A stretch of DNA of 64,000 nucleotides from MGIIa-L3 sp038150305 (lineage in GTDB: Archaea > Thermoplasmatota > Poseidoniia > Poseidoniales > Poseidoniaceae): contig JAYOTG010000006.1 of NCBI GenBank assembly GCA_038150305.1, forward strand, positions 25,047 through 89,046, written 5' to 3'. The notes below the pieces were generated by a model. That model did no database searches. It was given only the letters and a program-made list of their open reading frames with translations, and was not told the origin of the DNA. Below are positions 33,400 through 41,733 of this stretch, in pieces. Every line of letters starts with the position of its first letter. Positions within the stretch are counted from its first letter, which is position 1. The translations under genes were made by a program, and so were the position numbers.

Positions 33400-34299
33400 A
33401 TGGGCGAACTCGTCCATCTGGCTTTGCGGGTGGGTTACCTCGGCGATGCCTTTCACGGCAGCCAAATTCAGCCTGACGTGGTGACGGTTCAGGGAGAACT
33501 CCAGCGCGTCTTGCGCTCGCTTGGATGGTGGAACGCCGAGGAGCACACCATGATCCTCGGCAGCCGCACCGACGCAGGCGTCAACGTGCGACGCAACGGG
33601 GGTCTGCTCACGCTCGACCGCGAGCTCTACGAAAAAATCGGGGACCGAAAATTGGTCCGCGCGATGGCCGATCGCTTGCCCGACCATCTTGCGGTCTTGG
33701 ACGCCACCGAAGTGCCTCAAGGGTGGAACCCGCGGCTGGCGGATCACCGCGTGTACCGGTACCGTCTCGAGGGCATGGAGGGCTGGTGGGCCGACGACCA
33801 GGAACGATTACAGCGCCACCTCGACCTCTTTGTCGGCACCCATGACGTACGGAATTTTGCTCGCATGGAGGAGGGAAAAAACCCGATTCGAACGGTGGTG
33901 TCCGCCTCGCCATGGTCCGTTGGTGGCCGGATTGTGGGCTTCGAAATTGTCGGCCACTCCTTCCTCTGGAATCAGGTCCGCCGAATCGCGATGGCCGTCC
34001 ACAGCATGGAACTCGGTCGATTGAGCGAGGACGAGGTCCGCGATGCCCTCCATCGGCCGGAGGTTCCGGTGGATTTCGGTGTGGCTCCGGCCGAGTGGCT
34101 CATCCTGTGGGACGTCGTTTGGGACGCCCTTCCGCCCGTCGCAAGCCCGGAACGGGCGATGACGTGGCAACCCTCGCCAACGCGCGCCGAGGGGGCTGAG
34201 CGGACCATGCGCCGCCGCTGGAGCGCCGCTGCATCGGCTGAGATCGAGGCGTTGCTGCACCACGAGTGGTCGGCGCTTGGACGCCTCCATTGGTCATGA
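33400..34299 (+). CDS. truA: tRNA pseudouridine synthase A
   Basis: TruA makes pseudouridine at positions 38-40 of tRNAs. The 299-residue protein has the catalytic Asp in GSRTDAGVNVRRN (about residue 52), the RVYRYRLEG strand, NFARMEEGKNPIRTV, and the FEIVGHSFLWNQVRRIA block. Length is normal. Its end overlaps the convergent ribK gene by 6 nt. Confidence 0.93.
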   Translation: MGELVHLALRVGYLGDAFHGSQIQPDVVTVQGELQRVLRSLGWWNAEEHTMILGSRTDAGVNVRRNGGLLTLDRELYEKIGDRKLVRAMADRLPDHLAVLDATEVPQGWNPRLADHRVYRYRLEGMEGWWADDQERLQRHLDLFVGTHDVRNFARMEEGKNPIRTVVSASPWSVGGRIVGFEIVGHSFLWNQVRRIAMAVHSMELGRLSEDEVRDALHRPEVPVDFGVAPAEWLILWDVVWDALPPVASPERAMTWQPSPTRAEGAERTMRRRWSAAASAEIEALLHHEWSALGRLHWS

Positions 34300-34767
34300 C
34301 GTGCTCAGGGTCAACGTCACGCGGTCTCCGTCCTCAAGCGACAGTCGCTCCCGGAGGAATTCCTTGGAAATGAGTTCGACCACGTCAATGTGGCGCGTCA
34401 GGTCAGGGATGAGCACAGCACATGGGATGGAGGCTTCGCCGACCGTCATCGTCGCGAGGAAGGCGCTGGCACCGCCAAAGGACACACCGTCCCTGAGGAA
34501 ACCACGGATGCGATGCAGGTCAAAGCCGGAGGTGTCCACGGCTTTGGCGGCGGCACGGACGTCATCATCCACGTCCAAGGTGTCGAGGCCTGCCAGTTGG
34601 CGAAGCGCGATGTAATCGATCAGGTCGCTGCCTTCCACGGTCACGTTCAGGGTGCCCGGCCAAGCCGTTGCACCAAGCAGGCCACGGAATTGGTCCTGGT
34701 AGTGCGGTTGGGCCATGAACACCTGCGCACGGCCAAGGCCGGTGCCCACCACGCCTGAGAGGTCCAC
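34294..34767 (-). CDS. ribK: CTP-dependent riboflavin kinase
   Basis: The archaeal riboflavin kinase makes FMN using CTP rather than ATP. At 157 residues it is normal length, with SGVVGTGLGRAQVFMAQPHY then WPGTLNVTVEG at the N-terminus and RIRGFLRDGVSFGGASAF and DRVTLTL at the C-terminus. GTG 34767 was chosen because known members start a few residues before the G-x-V-x-GLG motif; the frame is open further upstream into the divergent synthase gene. Confidence 0.92.
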   Translation of the reverse strand: MDLSGVVGTGLGRAQVFMAQPHYQDQFRGLLGATAWPGTLNVTVEGSDLIDYIALRQLAGLDTLDVDDDVRAAAKAVDTSGFDLHRIRGFLRDGVSFGGASAFLATMTVGEASIPCAVLIPDLTRHIDVVELISKEFLRERLSLEDGDRVTLTLSTS

Positions 34768-34869
34768 GGTTCCGCGGGAAGCCTCCCCCTCTTCAAGCCG
34801 TGCATCGCTTCGTTCTGGTGGCTGCGGGATGCTCAAGAACCCGCGCGAACAGCGAGGGACGGGATTGGC

Positions 34870-36051
34870 ATGCCAGGTGACCTCTCGTGGATGCAAGCCA
34901 GATACGACGAACTCGCGGAGCGCTCCTTGCTCTGGGAGCCTCCGACCCTCGAAGGGCCGAGCGTTCCGCGTTGCCGGATGGACGGGAAGCCCACCATCAT
35001 GCTCTCCGCCAACAATTACCTCAACCTCACCACCCACCCGAAAGTTGTCGATGCAGCGGTTGAGGCCACCAAGACCTACGGAGCGGGCAGCGGCTCGGTT
35101 CGAGCGATTGCCGGCACCATGGACCTCCACCTTGAGGCCGAGAAAGAAGTGGCCGCCTTCAAGCGAGCAGAGGCGGCGCTCATCTATTCCGCAGGCTACA
35201 CGGCGAACGTGGGGTTGATCCCAAGCCTCGTCCGTGGCTCAGAGGACCTGATCATCAGCGACGAGTTGAACCACGGTTCGATCATCGACGGCGTTCGCCT
35301 CACCAAGGCCAGCCGGGCCGTGTATGCGCACAACGACATGGGCGCGCTGGAAGAGGTGTTGAACGCCAACAAGGCAGCGGAACGCAAACTCATCATCACC
35401 GACGGCGTCTTTTCCATGGACGGCGACATCGCGCCTTTGGACGAGATTGTGGCCTTGGCCGAAGAGCACGATGCCATGATCATGGTCGACGATTGTCACG
35501 GCGAGGGCGTCCTCGGTGAAGGTGGCCGGGGCATCGTAGACCATTTCAACGTCCACGGCAAGGTGGAATTCGAAATCGGTTCCTTCTCCAAGGCCCTCGG
35601 CGTTCAGGGCGGCATCATGGCGGGCTCAGAACTCAGCCGCCAGCACGCGCTGAACCACTCGCGATCGTGGCTGCTTTCCGGCTCACAACCCCCCGGTGTC
35701 GCCGCGGCCCAGCGGGCTGCCATTCAGGTGCTTCAGGAGGAGCCGGAACACCACCAGCGCTTGTGGGACAACACCGCGTATTTCCGAGGGGAACTCCAGA
35801 GCCTCGGTTTCGATACGGGCGTTTCGGAGACGCCGATCATTCCCGTCATGTGCGGCCCATCGAAGACCGCGAAGGCCCTCTCCGCCGCGCTCGCGGGCGA
35901 GGGCGTCATGGCCGGTGCGATCGTCTTCCCGATGGTGGCGCGCGACAAGGCCCGTGTCCGCACCCAGATGTCTGCAGGGCTCACGCGTGATGACCTCGAC
36001 GACGTGTTGCGCATCTTCGAGCGCGTCGGCGGCCACTTGGGCCTGCTTTGA
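34870..36051 (+). CDS. Glycine C-acetyltransferase / 2-amino-3-ketobutyrate CoA ligase-type (KBL/BioF family)
   Basis: A 393-residue PLP enzyme of the alpha-oxoamine synthase family, which condenses an amino acid with an acyl-CoA. Motifs: NNYLNLTTHPKVVDA, GSGSVRAIAGTMDLH, TDGVFSMDGDIAPL, VDDCHGEGVLGEGGRG, and the PLP lysine in GSFSKALGVQGG (about residue 240). Glycine/acetyl-CoA (KBL) is favoured by the DxCHxEGVLG and GSGSVR forms, but BioF cannot be excluded. No threonine dehydrogenase or biotin genes are nearby. Divergent from ribK. Confidence 0.88.
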   Translation: MPGDLSWMQARYDELAERSLLWEPPTLEGPSVPRCRMDGKPTIMLSANNYLNLTTHPKVVDAAVEATKTYGAGSGSVRAIAGTMDLHLEAEKEVAAFKRAEAALIYSAGYTANVGLIPSLVRGSEDLIISDELNHGSIIDGVRLTKASRAVYAHNDMGALEEVLNANKAAERKLIITDGVFSMDGDIAPLDEIVALAEEHDAMIMVDDCHGEGVLGEGGRGIVDHFNVHGKVEFEIGSFSKALGVQGGIMAGSELSRQHALNHSRSWLLSGSQPPGVAAAQRAAIQVLQEEPEHHQRLWDNTAYFRGELQSLGFDTGVSETPIIPVMCGPSKTAKALSAALAGEGVMAGAIVFPMVARDKARVRTQMSAGLTRDDLDDVLRIFERVGGHLGLL

Positions 36052-36052
36052 C

Positions 36053-36667
36053 TCATTCCTCTTCGGAGAGGATGGTGTCGAGCACGTCCTTGAGGTCGTC
36101 GTCGTCCTCAACGATGGCTTCCATGTCCGTCTCGGTGTCAACCGGCTCAATGCCGACGTCTTCGAAGGGGTCCAAGCCATCTTCGAGACGGCAGAGCATG
36201 CGCCACCTCGGCGCCCAACTGAGGTGCACGTACAACGGGCCCGGCAGCAGGAGCAGGAACCACACCAAGGCGGCAGGAAGGGCGAGCAACTCGGTGATGT
36301 TGGCGCCGAGCACCGCGAGACCGACGAAGGGCATCGCGTACAGGACGGTGCGTGGCGGGGCCACGGGCGGTCGCTTGGAAAAGCGGGCGATGATGAGGGA
36401 CGCGAAGCCGAGCAGCATGCACGCTGCGATGAGCAAGGACGCGTGGAAGATCCACGTCGGCCACCAAAAGGCGTCGCCGTAGGACACCCTGTAGGGCAGC
36501 AGCAACGCCATGGCGATGAGGATGCCATAGAATCCTGCAACGTTGGCAGGGTGGTTCAGCCACATGGGGAGGCTGACGAAGCGTCGTGAGAGCGACGTTC
36601 CAAGCAGCAATTCCGCCTGTTTTGGGGCGAGGTGGTCCAATCCAGACCGCCAGTCCGCCCCTGTCAT
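36053..36667 (-). CDS. Hypothetical membrane protein
   Basis: A 204-residue protein with about four hydrophobic helices (residues about 40-60, 70-95, 110-125, 130-150) and an acidic tail ending DDDDLKDVLDTILSEEE. I recognise no family. ATG 36667 lies about 26 nt after TTCATAAT (36697-36690), a good archaeal TATA box, which favours this start over ATG 36700. Convergent with the KBL gene, stops 1 nt apart. Confidence 0.65.
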   Translation of the reverse strand: MTGADWRSGLDHLAPKQAELLLGTSLSRRFVSLPMWLNHPANVAGFYGILIAMALLLPYRVSYGDAFWWPTWIFHASLLIAACMLLGFASLIIARFSKRPPVAPPRTVLYAMPFVGLAVLGANITELLALPAALVWFLLLLPGPLYVHLSWAPRWRMLCRLEDGLDPFEDVGIEPVDTETDMEAIVEDDDDLKDVLDTILSEEE

Positions 36668-36689
36668 GGGCCGTGGCTTTTCTTTCGGG

Positions 36690-36697
36690 ATTATGAA
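36690..36697 (-). promoter_or_regulatory. Putative TATA box
   Basis: TTCATAAT on the minus strand is centred about 26 nt before the ATG at 36667, implying a leaderless transcript for the membrane protein gene and an own promoter inside the gap after the upstream gene. Confidence 0.5.
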
Positions 36698-36734
36698 CAT
36701 GAAGGGAGGCGGATGTGCTTCGCAGCACTTCTGC

Positions 36735-37367
36735 TCACTTCGGTGTGCGGGCCGTCTCCAGCCAGCGGGAGAGCGCGGAGCCCCCATCGAGGGCGTCCTC
36801 CTCCTGCGGCCACTCGCGTTCCAACAGCTCCGTTTCCCCCGCAGCGCGTCGGCGCGCTTCCTCTGCTTGCTCATCGTGCCCGTTCACCGCGTCTCGGAGG
36901 GCCAGCGCGGTGTTGCCGATGACCAACCAGCGCTGAAGTCGTGCGGCGGAAGATGCGGGCCAACGCACGACGGTGTCCCACGGTTCGTGGTCCTCCACCA
37001 CCAGAGGTTCGCCAAGAAGAGGATCCGTGTGCAATTTCAACCGGTGGTCTCCCAATTCCTTCCACGTGCCGTCGGCCGCTCGAATCGCCACTTCGGCCGA
37101 GCCCATCGCTTGGTCGAGGACCCAAGGGTGGTTGGCGTTCACCGCGAAGGGAAGGTCCCTGAGCCCTTGGCTTCGACGCCACTGGACGCCAGCCAAAACC
37201 AGCAACAGAAGGGCAGGCGCGAGAAGAACTCTGGCGTTGAGGGCAAGAAGCAGACCAAGTGCGCCACACACGGCCATCACCTGGGCGCTCGTTCGTGTGG
37301 TCTTGGCCACCTCATCACCCACCTCGGTTGTACCGAGTTCCAGGAAGCCACGCGGCGGTTCAGTCAC
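36735..37367 (-). CDS. Hypothetical membrane protein
   Basis: A 210-residue protein with two adjacent hydrophobic helices (about residues 28-62, SAQVMAVCGALGLLLAL then VLLAPALLLLVLAG) and a soluble C-terminal two thirds that is charged (EEARRRAAGETELLEREWPQE). No family recognised. It overlaps the DUF309 gene by 8 nt on the same strand, so they are probably co-translated. Confidence 0.6.
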   Translation of the reverse strand: MTEPPRGFLELGTTEVGDEVAKTTRTSAQVMAVCGALGLLLALNARVLLAPALLLLVLAGVQWRRSQGLRDLPFAVNANHPWVLDQAMGSAEVAIRAADGTWKELGDHRLKLHTDPLLGEPLVVEDHEPWDTVVRWPASSAARLQRWLVIGNTALALRDAVNGHDEQAEEARRRAAGETELLEREWPQEEDALDGGSALSRWLETARTPK

Positions 37368-37761
37368 GGGCTTCCCTCATGTGCATGGGGAGGCGCAGTC
37401 CCTCTTGGTTCATCGTGCAGCGCTCTGCGTCATGTGCAAAAGGCTCGAGCATGGACAGCAAGGCCTGGACGTTCACGCCCCACGCGTCCACGAAGCCGGC
37501 CAGTTTGGGCTGGAGTTTTGCCCATTGATTCAGCACGCCGCGCGTGGTCCCGCGTCGGTGGTTGTACAACAAGGCCGCGCATTGGATCAATCCCTGAAGG
37601 AGCAGCACGTCCCTTGGCGCGGCTTTTCTCGCCTTCATCGAGACCCAGGCGTCCTCCCACGCCTCGTGGGCTTCCCACCATCGCCCTGCGTCGAACTCCT
37701 GACGGCCCAACTCGAATTGAATGGGCTCCTCGTCCTGCAACGCGGCAGGTGCTTCGCCCAT
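37360..37761 (-). CDS. DUF309 family protein
   Basis: A 133-residue helical protein. FDAGRWWEAHEAWEDAWV (about residues 20-37) and LLLQGLIQCAALLYNHRRG match the DUF309 (PF03745) pattern. The family is widespread and of unknown function, with a conserved His/Glu-rich surface. ATG 37761 is about 26 nt after the TTTATT element at 37790-37785, which fits a leaderless transcript, so it is preferred to the start at 37827. Confidence 0.85.
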   Translation of the reverse strand: MGEAPAALQDEEPIQFELGRQEFDAGRWWEAHEAWEDAWVSMKARKAAPRDVLLLQGLIQCAALLYNHRRGTTRGVLNQWAKLQPKLAGFVDAWGVNVQALLSMLEPFAHDAERCTMNQEGLRLPMHMREARD

Positions 37762-37784
37762 GCTGCGGCCTCGTTGAGACGGGG

Positions 37785-37790
37785 AATAAA
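37785..37790 (-). promoter_or_regulatory. Putative TATA box of DUF309 gene
   Basis: TTTATT on the minus strand, centred about 26 nt before the ATG at 37761, within the 98-bp divergent region shared with the PATAN-like gene. Confidence 0.5.
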
Positions 37791-37859
37791 CTCCCGTGCG
37801 GGACCTTGCAAGCGACGTGACCTTCAAACGCCGTCATCGCCGCTGAAGAGGGGAGCAAG

Positions 37860-39560
37860 ATGGTGGACTGGCCACGCGGGGAAGTGCTTGAGGTTCGGCG
37901 CGGTGGTGCCGAAGTGCTCGAGGTCATGCTCGCTGATGCGGCCACCCTCGGTTTGAGCGGGGCGCTGATGGTCCGTGGAAGCGAGGGTGCATCCGGCGTC
38001 CTCGCGCTCGCCTCGGGCGCTCCAGTTGGCGCCCTTCACGATCAGGACGGCGTGCTTCGATGCGGCGAGGAGGCCCTCGGTCCCTTCCGTGAGCTGTTAC
38101 GAAGCGGCGCAACAGAAGTCGAGGTGCACCACCTCCCAGGTTCGCTGGTTCAAGAAGCGCTGGCGATGCACGAAGGGAGCCGCTTTGCCCATGGTGTCGA
38201 GCATGAGGATGTGCGTTGGTGGGAAGGCCGCCTCCCAACACCACGGCGATCACGCGCCCCAAGGCTGCCCACCATGGCGCCGACGGTGCGTGCACCCGAG
38301 GAGGTGCGCGAATCCATCGACCGCACGCGCACTCGGCTTCACGTCGACAGCGTCGACCTTGCGCCGGGGAGTGTGCGCTTGGTGCACGCCGATTCGCCGG
38401 AGGCCTTGGAGCGCATGGCGTCCATGTGGGCCAAGGCAGGCGGGTGCAGCATCATGCTGACCCGGCGCGCTGAAGACGTGCCCGAAGGCGTCCATCACCT
38501 CTGGATTCACGAAGGGGCACTGAACCTGCCCGACGCGGCCCTTGGCGATGAGCCACTCCTCGTGGTGAGCGTTGACCTGCACCTCCTCTCGGTCATGCTT
38601 GGCCCTGAAGTGGCCGCTTCCTCCTTCGCTGACGTGCTCGATCACGGTCGCGAACGTGGCGCAGTCCACCTGCTCCATATCGACGAACAGATCCTGACCA
38701 CGGCTGAATTTACTCGCTTCTCTCGGTATGGGGCGCCAATGCCGGTTGATGACGTCGCTGCGCTTGCCAGCGATGAGCGCAGCCTCAAGGGCCTGAGCGG
38801 GTTCGACATGGACGTGATTCTTCGCACCAGGGAGCGCTTGGCTCCCGGCGTTGAAACGGCCCTGGAGCCTGAACCTGAAGTCATCGTCGAGGTCGAGCCC
38901 GTCGCGCCAGCACCGGAGCCGAGGCCTGAACCCATGCCGGAACCCGTCGTTGAGGAGGTCGTCGAGGATGCTCCTCCTCCCGTCACTCGAGGCCCGCGTC
39001 GCGCCAAGCGCGTGCGGGCCCGCAGGCCTGCTCCACGACGTGACGCGCGTGTCGAGAAATTCTCGCCGCCACGCGGCGATGTGCCTGCGGCGACATGGCC
39101 CTCTCGACATGCATCGAACAGCACCCCTGACCTTGTCCGGAACGCACCCGCCTCCGCCGATGGCCTCCCAGCATCCCGCCAGATCAAAGCGCTTGGATTG
39201 GCTCGTGTGCGTGACCTGCCTGCCATGGAACCGCTCGTGAACAAGCCACCACTGGCGAGGCCAGAGGTCTGGCCCGATGCGCCACCGACGGACGCCATGA
39301 AGCGGAGGCAAGCATGGGACTCCCTCCGTCTGGCGCGCCGCTACGCGCCAGAGCAAAGGCCTGTCACCGTCCCGAAGAGCAAGGGCTTGCGCGAGGCGGC
39401 TGTGCGTGCCCAGCAGTCCTTTGACGTCGACGGTGCACACGCACGTCTGTTCACCTCGCACGACGATTCGCCTGCAGCGCCTTCCGTCGAGGATGCGCCC
39501 AAACGGCGCCGTCGAACGACGCGCAAGACCCGGCGACTTGGTGGTGATGACGATGCGTGA
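37860..39560 (+). CDS. PATAN/DUF4388-like protein with DUF835-like middle region
   Basis: A 566-residue soluble protein of unknown function. Residues about 1-100 show the PATAN/DUF4388-like plan (LSGALMVRGSEGASGVLALASGAPVGAL, then GEEALGPFRELL). Residues about 160-290 resemble DUF835-type signalling domains (GCSIMLTRRAEDVPEGVHHLWI; LLHIDEQIL), a weaker match. The remainder is Pro/Glu-rich then strongly basic and disordered (RRAKRVRARRPAPRRDARV) up to the C-terminal KRRRRTTRKTRR. GAGGGGAG lies 4 nt before the ATG. The end overlaps the DnaA-like ATPase gene, so both are probably made together. Confidence 0.6.
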   Translation: MVDWPRGEVLEVRRGGAEVLEVMLADAATLGLSGALMVRGSEGASGVLALASGAPVGALHDQDGVLRCGEEALGPFRELLRSGATEVEVHHLPGSLVQEALAMHEGSRFAHGVEHEDVRWWEGRLPTPRRSRAPRLPTMAPTVRAPEEVRESIDRTRTRLHVDSVDLAPGSVRLVHADSPEALERMASMWAKAGGCSIMLTRRAEDVPEGVHHLWIHEGALNLPDAALGDEPLLVVSVDLHLLSVMLGPEVAASSFADVLDHGRERGAVHLLHIDEQILTTAEFTRFSRYGAPMPVDDVAALASDERSLKGLSGFDMDVILRTRERLAPGVETALEPEPEVIVEVEPVAPAPEPRPEPMPEPVVEEVVEDAPPPVTRGPRRAKRVRARRPAPRRDARVEKFSPPRGDVPAATWPSRHASNSTPDLVRNAPASADGLPASRQIKALGLARVRDLPAMEPLVNKPPLARPEVWPDAPPTDAMKRRQAWDSLRLARRYAPEQRPVTVPKSKGLREAAVRAQQSFDVDGAHARLFTSHDDSPAAPSVEDAPKRRRRTTRKTRRLGGDDDA

Positions 39561-41211
39561 TTCACCGCTCCGAGCAGCAGCCCTCCGCGCGCGCCGTAGC
39601 ATGGGTCGAACCGAGCCTTCAGGGCCTGCAGATTCGCCGCCGTCCGGCCTCGTCGAGGCCCTCTCGACGCGGGTCGATCGACCAAAGGTGAGCCGCCCGC
39701 GCTCCATCACGGCATGGCGGCCGACTGAGGACGCCCGCGCCTCACCGCCGGAGGAACAAGGCCTGGAAGGAGAATTGGCCCGTCGTTTGTCCCGTCGTGT
39801 GGAGGGGCACGTGTCGACCTTTCACCCTGATTCTGCCGCGGGTGACGTTACCACCGCCCAAGCGTTCGGAGAGGGCCTTGGAGGTCATCCCTTGTGGCAG
39901 TCCGTGCTCGGGCACGATTCGCGCCCGCGAAGGCCAGCCTCTCCTCTTCCCGAAGCGTGGGCATGGGGCTTACGCTGGTCCGACCAGCACACCTTCCGTC
40001 AGTGGACCGTGCTGGAGAGCAACCGTGAAGCCACCGGATGGGCCGACCACGTCATCGCACATCCCACGGACATCAACCCCCTCGTGATCCGAGGTGCAGG
40101 CGGAACAGGGCGAAGTCATCTGCTCCATGCCACCGGTCAAGCCATGCTGCGGGGCCAACAGGGTGGTGTCGTGCTCCTGCGCCATCCAGCGTCGATGTCC
40201 CTCGATGAAATGGACGCGCAGCTCACCGAAATCGACATGCGTCTTTCGACGTCGAGCGGTCTGCTGATCGACGACATCGATCGCGTAATGCACGATGCAG
40301 ACCGAAGCAGGCGGCTCCACCACATAGTCGATCTTGCGATGAACCTCGGCGTCCAAGTCGTGGTCGTCTGTGAGCACCCGCCTGCAGCGTGGCCATCCAG
40401 CCCCCTCGCTCGGGTGATGCAAGAGGGTGTGGTCACGACGATGGCCTCCCCTGGGCCCGTCGATCGCTTGGCAGCGCTCCGTTCGATCGTCATCCGCGAG
40501 GGTTTGGTCGTCGAAAATACGGACTTGCAACAGATTGCGGAAGGCCATCCCACGTGGCGGTCGTTGGACAACGCCCTTCGCGCCCACCTACACGCCTCCG
40601 ATTCGCGTTACGCGGAACCCGCTCCATCGGTCACGGATCACGTCGAGACCGCCACGACGGTCATCGAGCGTGCGCTCGATGCGGTCGATGCCGGCGGCGT
40701 CATTGGCGGCATCGAGTTGATGGCTCCAGTGCCTGAACTCTCCGATGCATGGTCGCCGGACGTCCCGGAAGCAGAGGAATTGTTGGCTGGCGCTCCTCGC
40801 CCCGAAGGGCCTGCTCGCGCCGTGTTGGAGGTGGTCCGGGACCCGCGGGTGGACCAATTGCTGCGGCCGGACGAGCGTGATCAATACCTCGTTCGCAACG
40901 TCGAGCATCTTGAGGCCAGCGATGCGGTACGTGCGGCCGAAGCTCTGGTGGAGATCGACCTTGGTGCCGAGACCGCCATCGCCCGTCGTCGGCACCACGC
41001 CGAGGATCAGAGCCTTCGTCTCGAGGCCCTCAAGGCTCGAATGGAGGCCTTGGCCGACCAGGCGCGAGAGGCCGATGTCGAAGCCCTGCTGGCCATCACG
41101 GATGAGCTCCAAGCCATCGACGAGGAGTTGGAGCGAATCGCGCAGAACGCTCGCGGCCCCGCTCGTTTGGCCATGCTGCGTCCAGTCCGTGTCCCGGAGG
41201 AGGGGGCGTGA
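39547..41211 (+). CDS. DnaA/Hda-like AAA+ ATPase
   Basis: About 554 residues. After a disordered basic N-terminus (1-110) comes an AAA+ core resembling bacterial DnaA: NPLVIRGAGGTGRSHLLHA (about 180-198; Walker A with Arg in place of Lys), Walker B SGLLIDDIDRV, the Sensor-1-like VQVVVVCEHPP, and a sensor-2-like helix HPTWRSLDNALRAHLHA. DnaA domain IV (DNA-binding HTH) is not seen; instead a charged coiled-coil C-terminus (about 470-554). Bacterial DnaA starts replication and Hda regulates it; archaea use Orc1/Cdc6, so a different task is likely. ATG 39547 overlaps the upstream stop; 39553 is possible. Confidence 0.65.
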   Translation: MTMRDSPLRAAALRARRSMGRTEPSGPADSPPSGLVEALSTRVDRPKVSRPRSITAWRPTEDARASPPEEQGLEGELARRLSRRVEGHVSTFHPDSAAGDVTTAQAFGEGLGGHPLWQSVLGHDSRPRRPASPLPEAWAWGLRWSDQHTFRQWTVLESNREATGWADHVIAHPTDINPLVIRGAGGTGRSHLLHATGQAMLRGQQGGVVLLRHPASMSLDEMDAQLTEIDMRLSTSSGLLIDDIDRVMHDADRSRRLHHIVDLAMNLGVQVVVVCEHPPAAWPSSPLARVMQEGVVTTMASPGPVDRLAALRSIVIREGLVVENTDLQQIAEGHPTWRSLDNALRAHLHASDSRYAEPAPSVTDHVETATTVIERALDAVDAGGVIGGIELMAPVPELSDAWSPDVPEAEELLAGAPRPEGPARAVLEVVRDPRVDQLLRPDERDQYLVRNVEHLEASDAVRAAEALVEIDLGAETAIARRRHHAEDQSLRLEALKARMEALADQAREADVEALLAITDELQAIDEELERIAQNARGPARLAMLRPVRVPEEGA

Positions 41212-41678
41212 GGCGAACGCCGTGGTGGAACGCCGGCGTCAATTTCGCCTGCCAACCGGATTGCGGCGCGTGTTGCGATCAACCCGGTGGCGTGGTGTTT
41301 CTTTCTCGCACCGACATTCAGCGTCTCGCTGCACGAGCGGGCATGGAGGAACTTGAATGGATTCGTCGGGACTGCACCACGTCCCTGAACGGAAGGCTCG
41401 TCCTTCGGAGCCGCCCCTCCGACGGCATTTGCATCTACCTGCAAGGCGACAAACGCTGCTCGGTCTACAGCGACCGGCCGCAGCAGTGCGCCGCCTTTCC
41501 ATGGTGGTCCGAAAACCTCCGTTCCATGCGGGCATGGCGCAGCATCAAGGAGACCTGCCCAGGCATCGACGCTCCTGATGCGCTGCGCGTTGAGGGTGAT
41601 GTCATTCGGCTCCATGTCGGGCGTGACCTCGAAGCCGGAAAGGGCGTTCGGCTCCCACTGCCGCCCCTCGACGCGTAA
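41208..41678 (+). CDS. YkgJ-family cysteine cluster protein
   Basis: A 156-residue protein with the CxxxCxxCC-type cluster CQPDCGACC near residue 15 and further cysteines in GICIYLQGDKRCSVYSDRPQQC and ETCPG, as in the YkgJ/UPF0153 family (PF03692), which is thought to bind a metal or Fe-S cluster. GTG 41208 overlaps the upstream stop by 4 nt (GTGA), coupling it to the DnaA-like gene. Role unknown. Confidence 0.85.
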   Translation: MRRTPWWNAGVNFACQPDCGACCDQPGGVVFLSRTDIQRLAARAGMEELEWIRRDCTTSLNGRLVLRSRPSDGICIYLQGDKRCSVYSDRPQQCAAFPWWSENLRSMRAWRSIKETCPGIDAPDALRVEGDVIRLHVGRDLEAGKGVRLPLPPLDA

Positions 41679-41694
41679 AACCCACAGAGCCGGA

Positions 41695-41700
41695 TTTATA
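41695..41700 (+). promoter_or_regulatory. Putative TATA box of citrate synthase gene
   Basis: TTTATA lies about 36 nt before the ATG at 41734. With a usual 25-nt offset transcription would start near 41723, giving a leader of about 11 nt. Confidence 0.5.
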
Positions 41701-41733
41701 CGGAGTGCCGCTGACGCGTGACCCGGTGCAGCG

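Noticed and set aside
38250..39710. 486-residue minus-strand frame
   Set aside because: Antisense to the PATAN-like gene; no start context or recognisable domain.
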